From NCBI RefSeq assembly GCF_014700075.1, contig NZ_JACXBU010000001.1, positions 682,001 to 746,000 of the forward strand: DNA of 64,000 bases. Direction: 5' to 3'. Below are positions 34,214 to 43,063 of this stretch, piece after piece. The notes beneath the pieces were generated by a model. It was not told the origin of the DNA. It ran no database searches and saw only the letters and a list, made by a program, of their open reading frames with translations. The stretch comes from Pseudomonas sp. JM0905a (lineage in GTDB: Bacteria; Pseudomonadota; Gammaproteobacteria; Pseudomonadales; Pseudomonadaceae). How positions within the stretch are numbered: the first letter of the stretch is position 1; the number at the start of each line of letters is the position of its first letter. Both the position numbers and the translations under genes were made by a program.

Positions 34214-34849
34214 TCAGAACGGCGCCGGGCACTCGAATCTCAGGCGTTCACCCGTCTGGGGATGGGTCAGGCAGAGCAGGCTGGCGTGCAGGCAGAGACG
34301 ATCATGGGCGGCCAGCGCTTCAGGGTTGGCGTAGAGGCGGTCGCCGAGCAGTGGATGTCCGATGGATAGCATGTGCACGCGCAGCTGGTGCGAGCGCCCG
34401 GTGATGGGGGTCAGCTCGACCCGGCTGTAGTGGCCGCAACGCTCGATCACGCGCCAGAAGGTCAGCGCGTGGCGGCCGTGCTCGAAGTCCACTACGTGGC
34501 GCGGTTTGGTCGGCGGGTCGTAGCGCAGCGGCAGTTCGATGCGGCCGCTGTCCAGCTCCGGCTCGCCCCAGCAGAGCGCGGTGTAGGCCTTCTCGGTCTC
34601 GCGGTCGTGGAACTGGCGGGACAGCTCGCGGTGGCTGTCGGCGTCGCGGGCCAGCACGATCAGGCCGGAGGTCTCCCAGTCCAGGCGATGGACGATACGC
34701 GCCTCGGGGTAGCCGTTTTCCTGCAGGCGGGTGATCAGGCAATCCTTGTTGTCGTCGGCGCGGCCGGGCACCGACAGCAGCAGGGTGGGCTTGTTGACCA
34801 CCAGCAGGGCATCGTCCCGGTGGATGAATTCGATCTGGGAAAGCGGCAT
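34214..34849 (-). CDS. rluA: Pseudouridine synthase RluA
   Basis: 211 residues, starting IEFIHRDDALLVVNKPTLLL. The catalytic Asp is in RIVHRLDWETSG, and PITGRSHQLRVHM is the conserved block near the C-terminus. There is no S4 domain, as in RluA of E. coli, which makes pseudouridine 746 in 23S rRNA and 32 in some tRNAs. It follows minE on the same strand after 73 bases. Confidence 0.9.
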   Translation of the reverse strand: MPLSQIEFIHRDDALLVVNKPTLLLSVPGRADDNKDCLITRLQENGYPEARIVHRLDWETSGLIVLARDADSHRELSRQFHDRETEKAYTALCWGEPELDSGRIELPLRYDPPTKPRHVVDFEHGRHALTFWRVIERCGHYSRVELTPITGRSHQLRVHMLSIGHPLLGDRLYANPEALAAHDRLCLHASLLCLTHPQTGERLRFECPAPF

Positions 34850-34922
34850 GGGAGTTCCGGAAATGAAGACGGCGGCCGAGGCCGCCGTCGTGGATCCACA
34901 AGGACCCGGGTCTAACGCTCGA

Positions 34923-35177
34923 TCAACGATCGGGCAGGGTGATGTTCAGCTCGAGAATGGAGCAGCTGCCCTGATTCTCCAGCAGGACCTGAACCTGCTC
35001 TTCGTCGATGTCGACATATTTGCGGATCACGTCCACCAGATCTTTCTGCAGGGCCGGCAGGTAGTCCGGCTGGCTGCGCTGGCCACGTTCGTGGGCAACG
35101 ATGATCTGAAGGCGTTCTTTAGCGATCGAAGCGCTACTCTGCTTCTTCCGCTCGCGAAAGAAGTCGAAAATATTCAT
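34923..35177 (-). CDS. minE: Cell division topological specificity factor MinE
   Basis: 84 residues, standard for MinE, starting [20 protein letters not shown] with the MinD-activating segment [16 protein letters not shown]. It drives MinD off the membrane and creates pole-to-pole oscillation. Start overlaps the minD stop by 4 bases. Confidence 0.96.
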   Translation of the reverse strand: MNIFDFFRERKKQSSASIAKERLQIIVAHERGQRSQPDYLPALQKDLVDVIRKYVDIDEEQVQVLLENQGSCSILELNITLPDR

Positions 35178-35989
35178 TCACGGCCTCCAAACAGGCGTTG
35201 TAAGAGTCCTTTCTTCTGTACATCGAGGAAGCGATGGGGCAGTTCCTTGCCAAGCAGGCGGTCAACGGCATCGCTGTACGCCTGACCGGCGTCGCTCTGG
35301 TCATCGAGGATGACCGGGATGCCTTGGTTGGAAGCCTTGAGGACCGCCTGGGACTCCGGAATCACGCCCAGCAGGTTGATGGCGAGGATTTCCTCGACGT
35401 CTTCGACGCCGAGCATTTCGCCCTTGGTGACGCGCTCGGGGTTGTAGCGGGTCAGGAGCAGGCGTTCCTTGATCGGGTCTTCACCCTTCTCGGCGCGACG
35501 GGACTTGCTGGCCAGAAGGCCGAGCATACGGTCGGAGTCGCGAACGGAGGAGACTTCCGGGTTGGTCACGACAATTGCCTCGTCGGCGTAGTACATGGCC
35601 AGGTGGGCGCCTTTTTCGATACCGGCCGGCGAGTCGCAGACGACGTATTCGAAATTCTGGGACAGTTCCTCGATGACCTTGCCCACGCCTTCGAGGGTCA
35701 GCGCGTCCTTGTCACGGGTCTGGCTGGCGGCCAGCACGTAGAGGTTCTCAAGGCGCTTGTCCTTGATCAGGGCCTGGGTGAGGGTCGCTTCGCCATTGAT
35801 GACGTTGACGAAGTCGTACACCACGCGGCGTTCACAACCCATGATCAGGTCAAGGTTACGCAGGCCGACGTCGAAGTCGACGATGACAGTCTTGTGACCG
35901 CGCAGTGCGAGACCGGTACCGATTGCGGCGCTGGTGGTGGTTTTACCCACTCCACCCTTGCCGGACGTGACAACGAGGATCTTGGCCAA
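35174..35989 (-). CDS. minD: Septum-site determining ATPase MinD
   Basis: 271 residues. It has the deviant Walker A motif [14 protein letters not shown] near the start, [14 protein letters not shown] and a C-terminal amphipathic membrane-targeting helix ([11 protein letters not shown]). It binds membrane in the ATP form and recruits MinC. Middle gene of minCDE. Confidence 0.97.
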   Translation of the reverse strand: MAKILVVTSGKGGVGKTTTSAAIGTGLALRGHKTVIVDFDVGLRNLDLIMGCERRVVYDFVNVINGEATLTQALIKDKRLENLYVLAASQTRDKDALTLEGVGKVIEELSQNFEYVVCDSPAGIEKGAHLAMYYADEAIVVTNPEVSSVRDSDRMLGLLASKSRRAEKGEDPIKERLLLTRYNPERVTKGEMLGVEDVEEILAINLLGVIPESQAVLKASNQGIPVILDDQSDAGQAYSDAVDRLLGKELPHRFLDVQKKGLLQRLFGGRE

Positions 35990-36090
35990 GGTGATTCACC
36001 CCAAATGAATAAGTAAAACCGGGAAGTTATCGGTTCGCCCGAACCGTCCTTCTTCCCTTTCAGTTCCCTGAAATTTCGCGGCAGTATCCG

Positions 36091-36837
36091 TTAAAGGCGG
36101 GTGATGTTCAACACGTCTCCCGACAGGCTGACCTGCACCTGCTGACCCCACAGCGGATCGCGGCGCAAGTCGTCTGCAACCTTGTACTGGCCGGCTACGG
36201 AGACCAGTTCGGCGGCCAATTGGCGACAGAAAATCCGCGCCTTGGTATCGCCTTTGATACCGGCCAGCGCGCGGCCGCGCATCGGGCCGTACACATGGAT
36301 ATTGCCGTCGGCGAGAAGTTCCGCGCCGGGGCTGACTGCGGCGAGGACGACCAGGTCGCCGCCGGGCGCGTAAACCTGCTGGCCACCGCGCACCGGGGTG
36401 GTGATGACCTTGGTCGGTTGCACCTCGGGCTTGGGCGGCTCGGCGGGCTTTTCGACTTTCTTCTTCGCCTCGGGGTCAACCGGGTCGATGGGGCGTTCGC
36501 GGGCGCCGGACGGCGGCAGAACCGGGATGTCCAGGGCGTCGGCGGCGGCAATGTGCTCTTCGCGTTGCGCGCGGATGGCCAGGGTGCGCAGGCCGTGGCG
36601 GCGGCAGATTTCCAGCAGCGCCGGCAGATCCAGCGGCGGTTCGCCTTCAGGCAGCTTGTCCAGCGCCATCACCAGCGGGGTGTTCTGGAAGAAGTTGGGG
36701 GCCTGGGCGACTTTTTCGTCCAGTTGCCGATCGAGGCGTTCGAGGTCGTTGTGGGCCAGTTCCATCACGGTGATGGCGAGCATGCTGCCCTTGAGCTGGA
36801 ACACGGGTTCTTGGTCGAGAAGGTCGGCTTGGCTCAT
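36091..36837 (-). CDS. minC: Septum-site determining protein MinC
   Basis: 248 residues with an N-terminal FtsZ-inhibiting domain (~1-105) and a C-terminal beta-helix MinD-binding domain ([40 protein letters not shown]). A Pro/Lys-rich linker joins them ([20 protein letters not shown]). First gene of minCDE; minD starts 101 bases later. Divergent from the acyltransferase gene. Confidence 0.95.
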   Translation of the reverse strand: MSQADLLDQEPVFQLKGSMLAITVMELAHNDLERLDRQLDEKVAQAPNFFQNTPLVMALDKLPEGEPPLDLPALLEICRRHGLRTLAIRAQREEHIAAADALDIPVLPPSGARERPIDPVDPEAKKKVEKPAEPPKPEVQPTKVITTPVRGGQQVYAPGGDLVVLAAVSPGAELLADGNIHVYGPMRGRALAGIKGDTKARIFCRQLAAELVSVAGQYKVADDLRRDPLWGQQVQVSLSGDVLNITRL

Positions 36838-36958
36838 GGTCTGCCTGCAGTCGTGAATGGCGAGGACTTATAGCGAGATCGCCCGGCGCTAGCAAGCCGG
36901 AAGGGGGAGGCGCATTTGGAGTAGAATGCGCGATTTTCTCGCTCAAGCGGATTCAGAG

Positions 36959-37879
36959 ATGGATAGACCTCAATTTCGCCCACAGTTCCTTCACCCGCGC
37001 TATTGGGCGCTGTGGCTGGGGCTGGGCCTGCTCTGGCTGATCACCCTGCTGCCGTACCGGGTGCAACTGGGGCTGGGGCGTGTCCTGGGGGCGCTGATGC
37101 TGACGGTGGCCGGTTCGCGGCGCAAGATCGCCCGGCGCAATCTGGAGCTGTGCTTTCCCGAACTTTCCAGTTGCGAGCGTGAGCGCCTGCTGAGGGAAAA
37201 CTTCGCTTCCACCGGTATCGCCTTCTTCGAGATGGCCATGAGTTGGTGGTGGCCCAAGGCGCGTCTGGCGCAGCTCTCCCATATAGAAGGCCTGGAACAC
37301 CTGCAGAAGGCCCAGGCCGAAGGCCAGGGGGTGATCCTCATGGCCCTGCATTTCACCACGCTGGAAATCGGCGCCGCGCTGCTCGGACAGGTGCACACCA
37401 TCGACGGCATGTACCGCGAGCACAAGAACGCCGTGTTCGATTTCATCCAGCGCCGTGGCCGCGAGCGCCACAACCTGGACGCCACCGCCATCGAACGCGA
37501 GGACGTGCGCGCCATGCTCAAGGTGCTGCGCGCCGGCCGCGCCATCTGGTACGCGCCGGACCAGGACTACGGCCGCAAGCAGAGCATCTTCGTGCCGCTG
37601 TTCGGCATCGAGGCCGCCACCGTCACCGCCACCACCAAGTTCGCCCGCCTGGGCCGTGCCATCGTCCTGCCCTTCACCCAGCGTCGCCTGGAGGATGGTT
37701 CGGGCTACCGGCTGGTGATTCATCCGCCGCTGTCCGATTTCCCCGGCGACACCGAGGAAGCCGATTGCCTGCGCGTCAACCAATGGGTTGAAGGAGCGGT
37801 GCGTGAATGCCCCGAGCAGTACCTCTGGGCCCACCGTCGCTTCAAGACCCGGCCGGAAGGCGCGCCGAAGCTTTACTGA
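36959..37879 (+). CDS. Lipid A lauroyl acyltransferase (LpxL/HtrB family)
   Basis: 306 residues with one N-terminal membrane helix (YWALWLGLGLLWLITLLPYR) and the acyltransferase motif LMALHFTTLEIGAAL (HX4E), as in LpxL. RAIWYAPDQDYGRK is the other conserved block. It transfers a secondary acyl chain to lipid A at the inner membrane. The ATG at 36959 fits the family start. Paralogues exist in Pseudomonas, so acyl and position specificity are not assigned. Confidence 0.88.
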   Translation: MDRPQFRPQFLHPRYWALWLGLGLLWLITLLPYRVQLGLGRVLGALMLTVAGSRRKIARRNLELCFPELSSCERERLLRENFASTGIAFFEMAMSWWWPKARLAQLSHIEGLEHLQKAQAEGQGVILMALHFTTLEIGAALLGQVHTIDGMYREHKNAVFDFIQRRGRERHNLDATAIEREDVRAMLKVLRAGRAIWYAPDQDYGRKQSIFVPLFGIEAATVTATTKFARLGRAIVLPFTQRRLEDGSGYRLVIHPPLSDFPGDTEEADCLRVNQWVEGAVRECPEQYLWAHRRFKTRPEGAPKLY

Positions 37880-37916
37880 AACCTATAATCGGGAAATCCC
37901 GCCCGGAGAGCCGTCC

Positions 37917-39125
37917 ATGGATGCCAGCACCGCCACCCAGAAGCCCGTTACCGGGCTGATCCTTTCCGGTGGCGGTTCGCGGGCGGCTTATCAGGTCGGG
38001 GTGCTGGGCGCCATTGCGGACCTGCTGCCGGATGCCGCCTGCAACCCTTTTCCGGTCATCGTCGGCACCTCCGCCGGTGCGGTGAATGCCGTTGGCCTGG
38101 CCTGCGGTGCATTGCACTTCAGTCAGGCTGTCCGTCGTCTCAACAGCGTCTGGCAAGGCTTTCATTGCGGAGAGGTCTACCGCAGCGACTGGCCCGGCGT
38201 GATCCGCCAGAGTTCGCGCTTTTTCGGTCACAGCCTGCTCGGACTGGGTCGTGATATCCCGGTGGCGCTGCTGGACAACGCTCCCCTGCGTGAGTTGCTG
38301 ACCCGCGAGCTGGACTTCACCGGCATCTCCGCCGCCGTCCGCACCCGCCAACTGCGTGCGGTAGCCGTGACCGCCTTCGGCTACGAGACCGGCCAGGCGG
38401 TGACCTTCTACCAGGGCCGCGCCACCATCGATCCCTGGTACCGCCACCGCCGCGTCGGTGTGCCGACCCGCCTGAGTGTCGAGCACCTGATGGCCAGCGC
38501 GGCGATTCCCCTGCTATTCCCTGCGGTACGCATGGGGCGCGAATATTTCGGCGATGGTGCGGTACGCCAGACGGCGCCCATCAGTCCGGCATTGCACCTG
38601 GGCGCCAATCGGGTACTGGTGGTGGGTGTGAGCGGCAACCCGCTGGGCATGAACCCCAGCCAGGAAATGGCGCAGCCCCAGGGCGGCCGTCCGCCGACCC
38701 TGGCGCAGATCAGCGGGCATCTGCTGAACAGCACCTTCATCGACAACCTGGAAAGCGACATCGAACTGCTGGAGCGGATCAATCGGATGAGCCGGGCCAT
38801 CCCGCCCGAATTGCGGCCACGCCATCTGAGTTCGGAGCAGGTGGAGGTGCTGGTGATCTCGCCGAGCCGGCCACTGGATGAAATCGCTGCCCGCCACCGT
38901 CGCGAGATGCCCCGCGCCATCCGCACCTTCCTGCGCGGTCCGGGAGCGACCCGGGCGAGTGGGGCGGGGGTACTCAGTTATCTGTTGTTCGAGCCTGGAT
39001 ACTGCAACGAACTGATCGAGCTGGGTTACCAGGACGCCATGGCCAAGCGCGCCGAGTTGCAGCGCTTCCTCGGCCTGGAGATGGCGCCGGTCTATCCCCA
39101 CATCGTTCCGGCTCTCCAGCCGTAG
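37917..39125 (+). CDS. Patatin-like phospholipase
   Basis: 402 residues with the patatin features: oxyanion loop SGGGSRAAY (17-25), nucleophile elbow G50-T-S-A-G54 (Ser52), and the catalytic Asp in FGDGAVRQ. No signal peptide or beta-barrel domain, so it is not PlpD-like and is likely cytoplasmic or membrane-peripheral. A DUF3336-like C-terminal extension is not evident. It lies 37 bases after the lauroyl transferase gene; a lipid-related role fits both. Confidence 0.86.
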   Translation: MDASTATQKPVTGLILSGGGSRAAYQVGVLGAIADLLPDAACNPFPVIVGTSAGAVNAVGLACGALHFSQAVRRLNSVWQGFHCGEVYRSDWPGVIRQSSRFFGHSLLGLGRDIPVALLDNAPLRELLTRELDFTGISAAVRTRQLRAVAVTAFGYETGQAVTFYQGRATIDPWYRHRRVGVPTRLSVEHLMASAAIPLLFPAVRMGREYFGDGAVRQTAPISPALHLGANRVLVVGVSGNPLGMNPSQEMAQPQGGRPPTLAQISGHLLNSTFIDNLESDIELLERINRMSRAIPPELRPRHLSSEQVEVLVISPSRPLDEIAARHRREMPRAIRTFLRGPGATRASGAGVLSYLLFEPGYCNELIELGYQDAMAKRAELQRFLGLEMAPVYPHIVPALQP

Positions 39126-39151
39126 GGAGCGGAGCCCGGCGTGACGCAGAT

Positions 39152-39177
39152 GGTGGGTCGGTGAAGCGTGACCCACC
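39152..39177. terminator. Convergent hairpin after patatin gene
   Basis: GGTGGGTC pairs with GACCCACC around a 10-base loop, between the convergent patatin and pirin genes. No T-run. Confidence 0.45.
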
Positions 39178-39211
39178 TACGTAACGACCAACGTTCAGCC
39201 CGGCCGAGGTG

Positions 39212-40057
39212 TCATACGCCGAAACGGCCGTCCCGGTAGTCCCGCAGCGCCTGCTCGATCTCTTCGCGGGTATTCATCACGAAGGGGCCGTACTGGACGA
39301 TGGGTTCACCCAGCGGGCGGCCCGCCAGCAGCAGGACCTTGGCGCTGTCATCGCTGGCCAGTTCCAGGGCACCCTGTTCGGAGAGGCGCACCAGCCGTCC
39401 CTTGCCGATGGCGTAGCCGTTCAGGTGCACGCTGCCTTCGTAGACGTAGAGCATCACCCGCAGGCCGTCGGCCAGTTGCGGCGCTACCCGGCTGCCAGCC
39501 GGCAGGTCGAGGTCGAAGATGTGCGGCTCGCTGTGCGGGCGTTGTACGGCGCCATCGCGGGCGACCTGGCCATCGTCGAAGCGGCCGGCGATCACCAGTG
39601 CCTCGACGCCTTCGGCAGTGCGGACCCGCGGAATCTCCGCCGGGTCGAAGTCGCGGTAGCCCGGGTCGCCCATCTTGTCCTTGCCCGGCAGGTTCAGCCA
39701 GATCTGGAAGCCGCGCATCACGCCTTCTTCCTGCTCCGGCATTTCGCTGTGGATGATCCCACGCGCCGCGGTCATCCATTGCACGCCGCCGTTCTGCAGC
39801 AGGCCGCTGTTGCCCAGGTGGTCCTCGTGGCGCATGCGCCCTTCGATCATGTAGGTGATGGTTTCGAAGCCGCGATGCGGGTGCGCCGGAAAGCCGGCAA
39901 CGTAGTCGTCGGGGTTGGCCGAGCCGAACTCGTCGAGCATCAGGAAGGGGTCGAAGCGCGGTACGCCCTGCTCGGCGAAGACGCGGGTCAGGTTGACGCC
40001 GGCGCCATCGGACGCGGGCTGGCCGGGGCGTTGTTCGAGAATCTGGCGGTAGCTCAT
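39212..40057 (-). CDS. Pirin-family protein
   Basis: 281 residues with the two-cupin pirin pattern: metal ligands in FPAHPHRGFETITYMIEG and MRHEDHLGN, then GGVQWMTAARGIIHSEMPE. Bacterial pirins are metal-binding; some act as quercetin dioxygenases and others as regulators. The activity here is unassigned. Monocistronic in appearance. Confidence 0.88.
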   Translation of the reverse strand: MSYRQILEQRPGQPASDGAGVNLTRVFAEQGVPRFDPFLMLDEFGSANPDDYVAGFPAHPHRGFETITYMIEGRMRHEDHLGNSGLLQNGGVQWMTAARGIIHSEMPEQEEGVMRGFQIWLNLPGKDKMGDPGYRDFDPAEIPRVRTAEGVEALVIAGRFDDGQVARDGAVQRPHSEPHIFDLDLPAGSRVAPQLADGLRVMLYVYEGSVHLNGYAIGKGRLVRLSEQGALELASDDSAKVLLLAGRPLGEPIVQYGPFVMNTREEIEQALRDYRDGRFGV

Positions 40058-40176
40058 CGGAACCTCCTCAAGGTTGGAATGAGCGGGATGCTACGCCTAT
40101 GAATTGAATCAATGGTGCGTGTTTTTTCTTTGTTTTTATCGGGTTTGTCGATTTGTAAGGGGCTTGTAGCTTTGCT

Positions 40177-40214
40177 GTGGGAGCGAATTCATTCGCGAAT
40201 GAATTCGCTCCCAC
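40177..40214. repeat. Repeat family A, perfect 38-bp palindrome
   Basis: GTGGGAGCGAATTCATTCG is followed directly by its exact reverse complement, a 38-base palindrome with no loop. It is the same core as the REPIN arms at 7739. It lies 15 bases before the stop of the MlaA-like gene and could act as a 3' hairpin for it. Confidence 0.8.
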
Positions 40215-40229
40215 GGGAAGGGCAGGGCA

Positions 40230-40994
40230 CTACTCGGCAATCTGCAACCTGCGCGACTGTGTATAGACGTAGCGCAGCTTCTCGTACTCGAACGGGGTGT
40301 TGAGCTGGCCGTAGCGGAAGTTGGTGGTGTAGCGCTTGTCCACCATGCGCAGCGCGGTGATTTCCGGGTGGTTGCTGGCGACTTCCGGCACGTTAAGGAA
40401 GTTGATCTGGTAGTCGGCGACGTAGTCCACCACCAGTCCGCCGGTATCCCGCAGGTTGGATGGGCCGAGGATCGGCAGCATCAGGTAGGGGCCGTCGGTG
40501 ACGCCGTAGTAGCCGAGGGTCTGGCCGAAGTCTTCGGTCTGCTTGGGGAGCCCCATGCGCGTGGCCGGGTCCCAGAGGCCGACGACGCCGATGGTGGTGT
40601 TGAGCAGCAGGCGACCGGTGATTTCCATGGAGCGCTGGCCCTTGAGCTGCAGCGCGCTGTTCAGCAGGTTGGGGATGTCGCCCAGGTTGCTGAAGAAATT
40701 GCTCACGCCGCTGCGCACGAAGCCCGGCGTGACATAGCGGTAGCCGCGCACCACGGGCAGGAATACCCATTCGTCGAAGCGGTAGTTGAAGTGGTAGACG
40801 CGCCGATTCCAGGACTCGTAGGGGTCGTAGACGCTCAACGCATCCAGGGTGGAGCGCTCGAACTCGCGCTGATCCAGGCCGGGGTTGAACTTCAGGTCCT
40901 TCAGCGGTTGGGTGAAACCGTCCTGGTCGGGCTCCTGGGCCACGGCCAGGCCACTGGTCAGCAGCAGGGCGATGAAGAGTGCTTTCTTAGCCAC
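40230..40994 (-). CDS. MlaA/VacJ-family protein without lipobox
   Basis: 254 residues. The MlaA domain is clear (YDPYESWNRRVYHFNYRFDE, FFSNLGDIPNLLNSALQLKG, TEDFGQTLGYYGVTDGPYLM). MlaA normally is an outer-membrane lipoprotein that removes mislocalised phospholipid. Here the signal peptide (LLLTSGLAVAQ-EPDQ) has no cysteine, so the mature protein would be soluble or peripheral in the periplasm. Its start overlaps the stop of the serine hydrolase gene by 8 bases. No other mla genes are nearby. Confidence 0.85.
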   Translation of the reverse strand: MAKKALFIALLLTSGLAVAQEPDQDGFTQPLKDLKFNPGLDQREFERSTLDALSVYDPYESWNRRVYHFNYRFDEWVFLPVVRGYRYVTPGFVRSGVSNFFSNLGDIPNLLNSALQLKGQRSMEITGRLLLNTTIGVVGLWDPATRMGLPKQTEDFGQTLGYYGVTDGPYLMLPILGPSNLRDTGGLVVDYVADYQINFLNVPEVASNHPEITALRMVDKRYTTNFRYGQLNTPFEYEKLRYVYTQSRRLQIAE

Positions 40995-42282
40995 GGAAGA
41001 ACTCCAGCATGGCGTCGCCGTTGACGCGGTAGTTGAGGTTGCCGCAGTGCCCGCCGTGCGGGTATACGGTCAGGCGGTCGCCCATGGCGCGGCGCAGGAA
41101 GCCGAGGTCACCGGGGCCGAGGATGAGGTCGTCGGCGTTGTGCATGACCGCGATCTTGCTGCTGTCCTTGAGGTAGTCCTCCAGGGCATAGAGGCTGACC
41201 TGGTTGATCAGCTGGGTCAGGCTGCCGCCGTCGAAGCGGGCGCGCCAGTACGGGATCAGCTGCTCGGTGATGTAGCAATCGAAGTCGCACTGCAGGGCGC
41301 GTTTGTAGAAGGGCGTCAGGCTGGTGCCTTCGTTGATTGGGTACTTCACCGGGGTGATCAGGCCGCGATGGTTGATCAGGTCCGAGGTGAAGGCGATGTC
41401 CGAGGAGGAGAAGCGGAAGGACGTGCCGATCAGCATCGCCATCTGCTCATTGGAGAGCCGCTGTTTGGACTCCTGGAAGTCGAAGAGAAGGGCGTCGTTG
41501 AGGTCGATGTAGCCCTTCTGCTGGAAGTAACGGGTCAGTTTGCCGAGCACCACCTGGTAGAAGGTGGTGGTGTCGTCGACGCCCTTCACGCGGGTCTGCA
41601 CCAGGCGGTCGAGGTTGGTGACCGAGGTGTAGAGGTTCACCGGCGGATTGAGCAGCAGTACGCGTTTGAAGTTGAAGCTGCGGCGGGTTTCGTCCAGGTG
41701 GCTGACGAAGGCAGCTTCCAGCGCGCCCAGGCTGTAGCCGGTGAGGTAGAAGTCGGTGACCTCCAGGCCCGGATGCTGGGCGCGCACGGCCTGCATCACG
41801 CGGTAGAGATCATCGGCATCCTCGGCCGTGAGTCCGGGCGTTGCATGACGGGAGGCACTGGCCATGAAGTCGTAGCTGGTGGGCGAGGAGAGCTGCACCA
41901 CGTGGTAGCCGGCGCCGTAGAACAGCTTCTTGAGATTCTCTGCGTGGGTACTGGCGTAGTGGCCGCCGGTGCCGGCAATGACGAACACCAGCGGCGCCGG
42001 GCCTTTCTGCTGCGCGAGGCGGTAGCGCAGCTTCTTCACCGACCAGAAGTTGTCGGGCAGGGCGCTTTCACGTTCCGGGCGAAGTTTCAGGTCGTAGTCG
42101 GCCTGGTCGATGTCGTCGTCCGCCGGCACCGGGCTGCGCAGGTCCGGCGGCGTGGTGGCGATGGTCGCCTCGAAGGGATTGGTGATCGGAAAGCCATAGC
42201 TGGCGGCATCCAGGTCTGCGGCCAACACGTGGGCACAGAAGGTCAGGCTGCCCAGTAGGGCGGCGAGGCTTAGACGGAGCAT
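40987..42282 (-). CDS. Secreted alpha/beta-hydrolase-like protein
   Basis: 431 residues with a Sec signal peptide (cleavage near AHVLA-ADLD). It has an alpha/beta-hydrolase pattern: oxyanion region PLVFVIAGTGGHYAS, nucleophile elbow TGYSLGALEAAF (Ser), acid in MHNADDLILGPGD and the His in YPHGGHCGN. I infer a periplasmic esterase or lipase. The substrate is unknown; translational coupling to an MlaA-like protein suggests a lipid. Confidence 0.75.
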   Translation of the reverse strand: MLRLSLAALLGSLTFCAHVLAADLDAASYGFPITNPFEATIATTPPDLRSPVPADDDIDQADYDLKLRPERESALPDNFWSVKKLRYRLAQQKGPAPLVFVIAGTGGHYASTHAENLKKLFYGAGYHVVQLSSPTSYDFMASASRHATPGLTAEDADDLYRVMQAVRAQHPGLEVTDFYLTGYSLGALEAAFVSHLDETRRSFNFKRVLLLNPPVNLYTSVTNLDRLVQTRVKGVDDTTTFYQVVLGKLTRYFQQKGYIDLNDALLFDFQESKQRLSNEQMAMLIGTSFRFSSSDIAFTSDLINHRGLITPVKYPINEGTSLTPFYKRALQCDFDCYITEQLIPYWRARFDGGSLTQLINQVSLYALEDYLKDSSKIAVMHNADDLILGPGDLGFLRRAMGDRLTVYPHGGHCGNLNYRVNGDAMLEFFRG

Positions 42283-42548
42283 AGGAGGGGTCCCTGTTCA
42301 GTTTCTGCGGAGGCCTTCGCCCGAGGTCATGGGCGCTCTCCAGCCACTCCACCGGTCATGCCCATCAGGGCTGCCGGTCCGCGTTCCTTATAAGTGAACG
42401 TCATGAGTGAATACCGAGGCTATGACAACTGCAAGTATTGCAAGTGCAGTCCGTACGTCAGGCCAGGTTGTTGCGGATCGTTGTAAGGTCCTTGCATCGA
42501 TTGAACGGGGGGGTATCCTTGGCGCCGCTTACCCATTCGGAGAGAACC

Positions 42549-42932
42549 ATGTCCAGCCGTTCGTCCCTCATCCTGCTGCTGATCCTGCTGCCGCTCTGGC
42601 TGGCTGCCAGCTACGGGGTCCGCTTCGCCCTGATGGAGGACGGCCAGTGGGTCGGCCTGTGCGTCGATGAAGGGCAACGCTGGGAATGCCAGGTTCGCGC
42701 CGGCCTGGGCCTGCTGATCCACTTCCGCGTCATTGCCTGGATCGGTCTGGTTGCCTCCCTGGCCGCCTTCTTCATACCCGGTCGCGCTGGCTGGGGCCTG
42801 GCCCTGCTGGCGCTGCTGTTCGCGCTGCCGGCCCTGGTGCTCTACACCGCCAGCCTCGCCGTGTTTGCCTGCGTCATCGCCGGGCTGCGCCTGGTGCGCC
42901 GCCAGCCGGAGCCGGTACCGATCAGCGCCTGA
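42549..42932 (+). CDS. Small membrane protein of unknown function
   Basis: 127 residues with three hydrophobic segments: one at the N-terminus (SLILLLILLPLWLAASYGV), one at ~57-78 (FRVIAWIGLVASLAAFFI) and one at ~82-112. Between the first two is a short loop with two Cys (VGLCVDEGQRWECQV), probably periplasmic and perhaps disulfide-linked. Not recognised as a named family. The ATG at 42549 follows GGAGAG. A long perfect terminator follows. Confidence 0.65.
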   Translation: MSSRSSLILLLILLPLWLAASYGVRFALMEDGQWVGLCVDEGQRWECQVRAGLGLLIHFRVIAWIGLVASLAAFFIPGRAGWGLALLALLFALPALVLYTASLAVFACVIAGLRLVRRQPEPVPISA

Positions 42933-42940
42933 TCCAGGTA

Positions 42941-42981
42941 GGCAACAAAAAAGGACGCTTAGAGCGTCCTTTTTTGTTGCC
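42941..42981. terminator. Perfect 19-bp bidirectional terminator
   Basis: GGCAACAAAAAAGGACGCT pairs perfectly with its complement around a TAG loop, giving A- and T-runs on both strands. Confidence 0.88.
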
Positions 42982-43004
42982 GGTGAAGGAGGAACGTCGT
43001 ACTT

Positions 43005-43042
43005 GTGGGAGCGATTTCAATCGCGAATGAATTCGCTCACAC
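43005..43042. repeat. Repeat family A short form
   Basis: GTGGGAGCGATTTCAATCGC abuts GAATGAATTCGCTCACAC; a 38-base near-palindrome differing from the perfect copy at 40177 at a few positions. Confidence 0.7.
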
Positions 43043-43063
43043 AGAGGCACAGCACGTCCCGGA

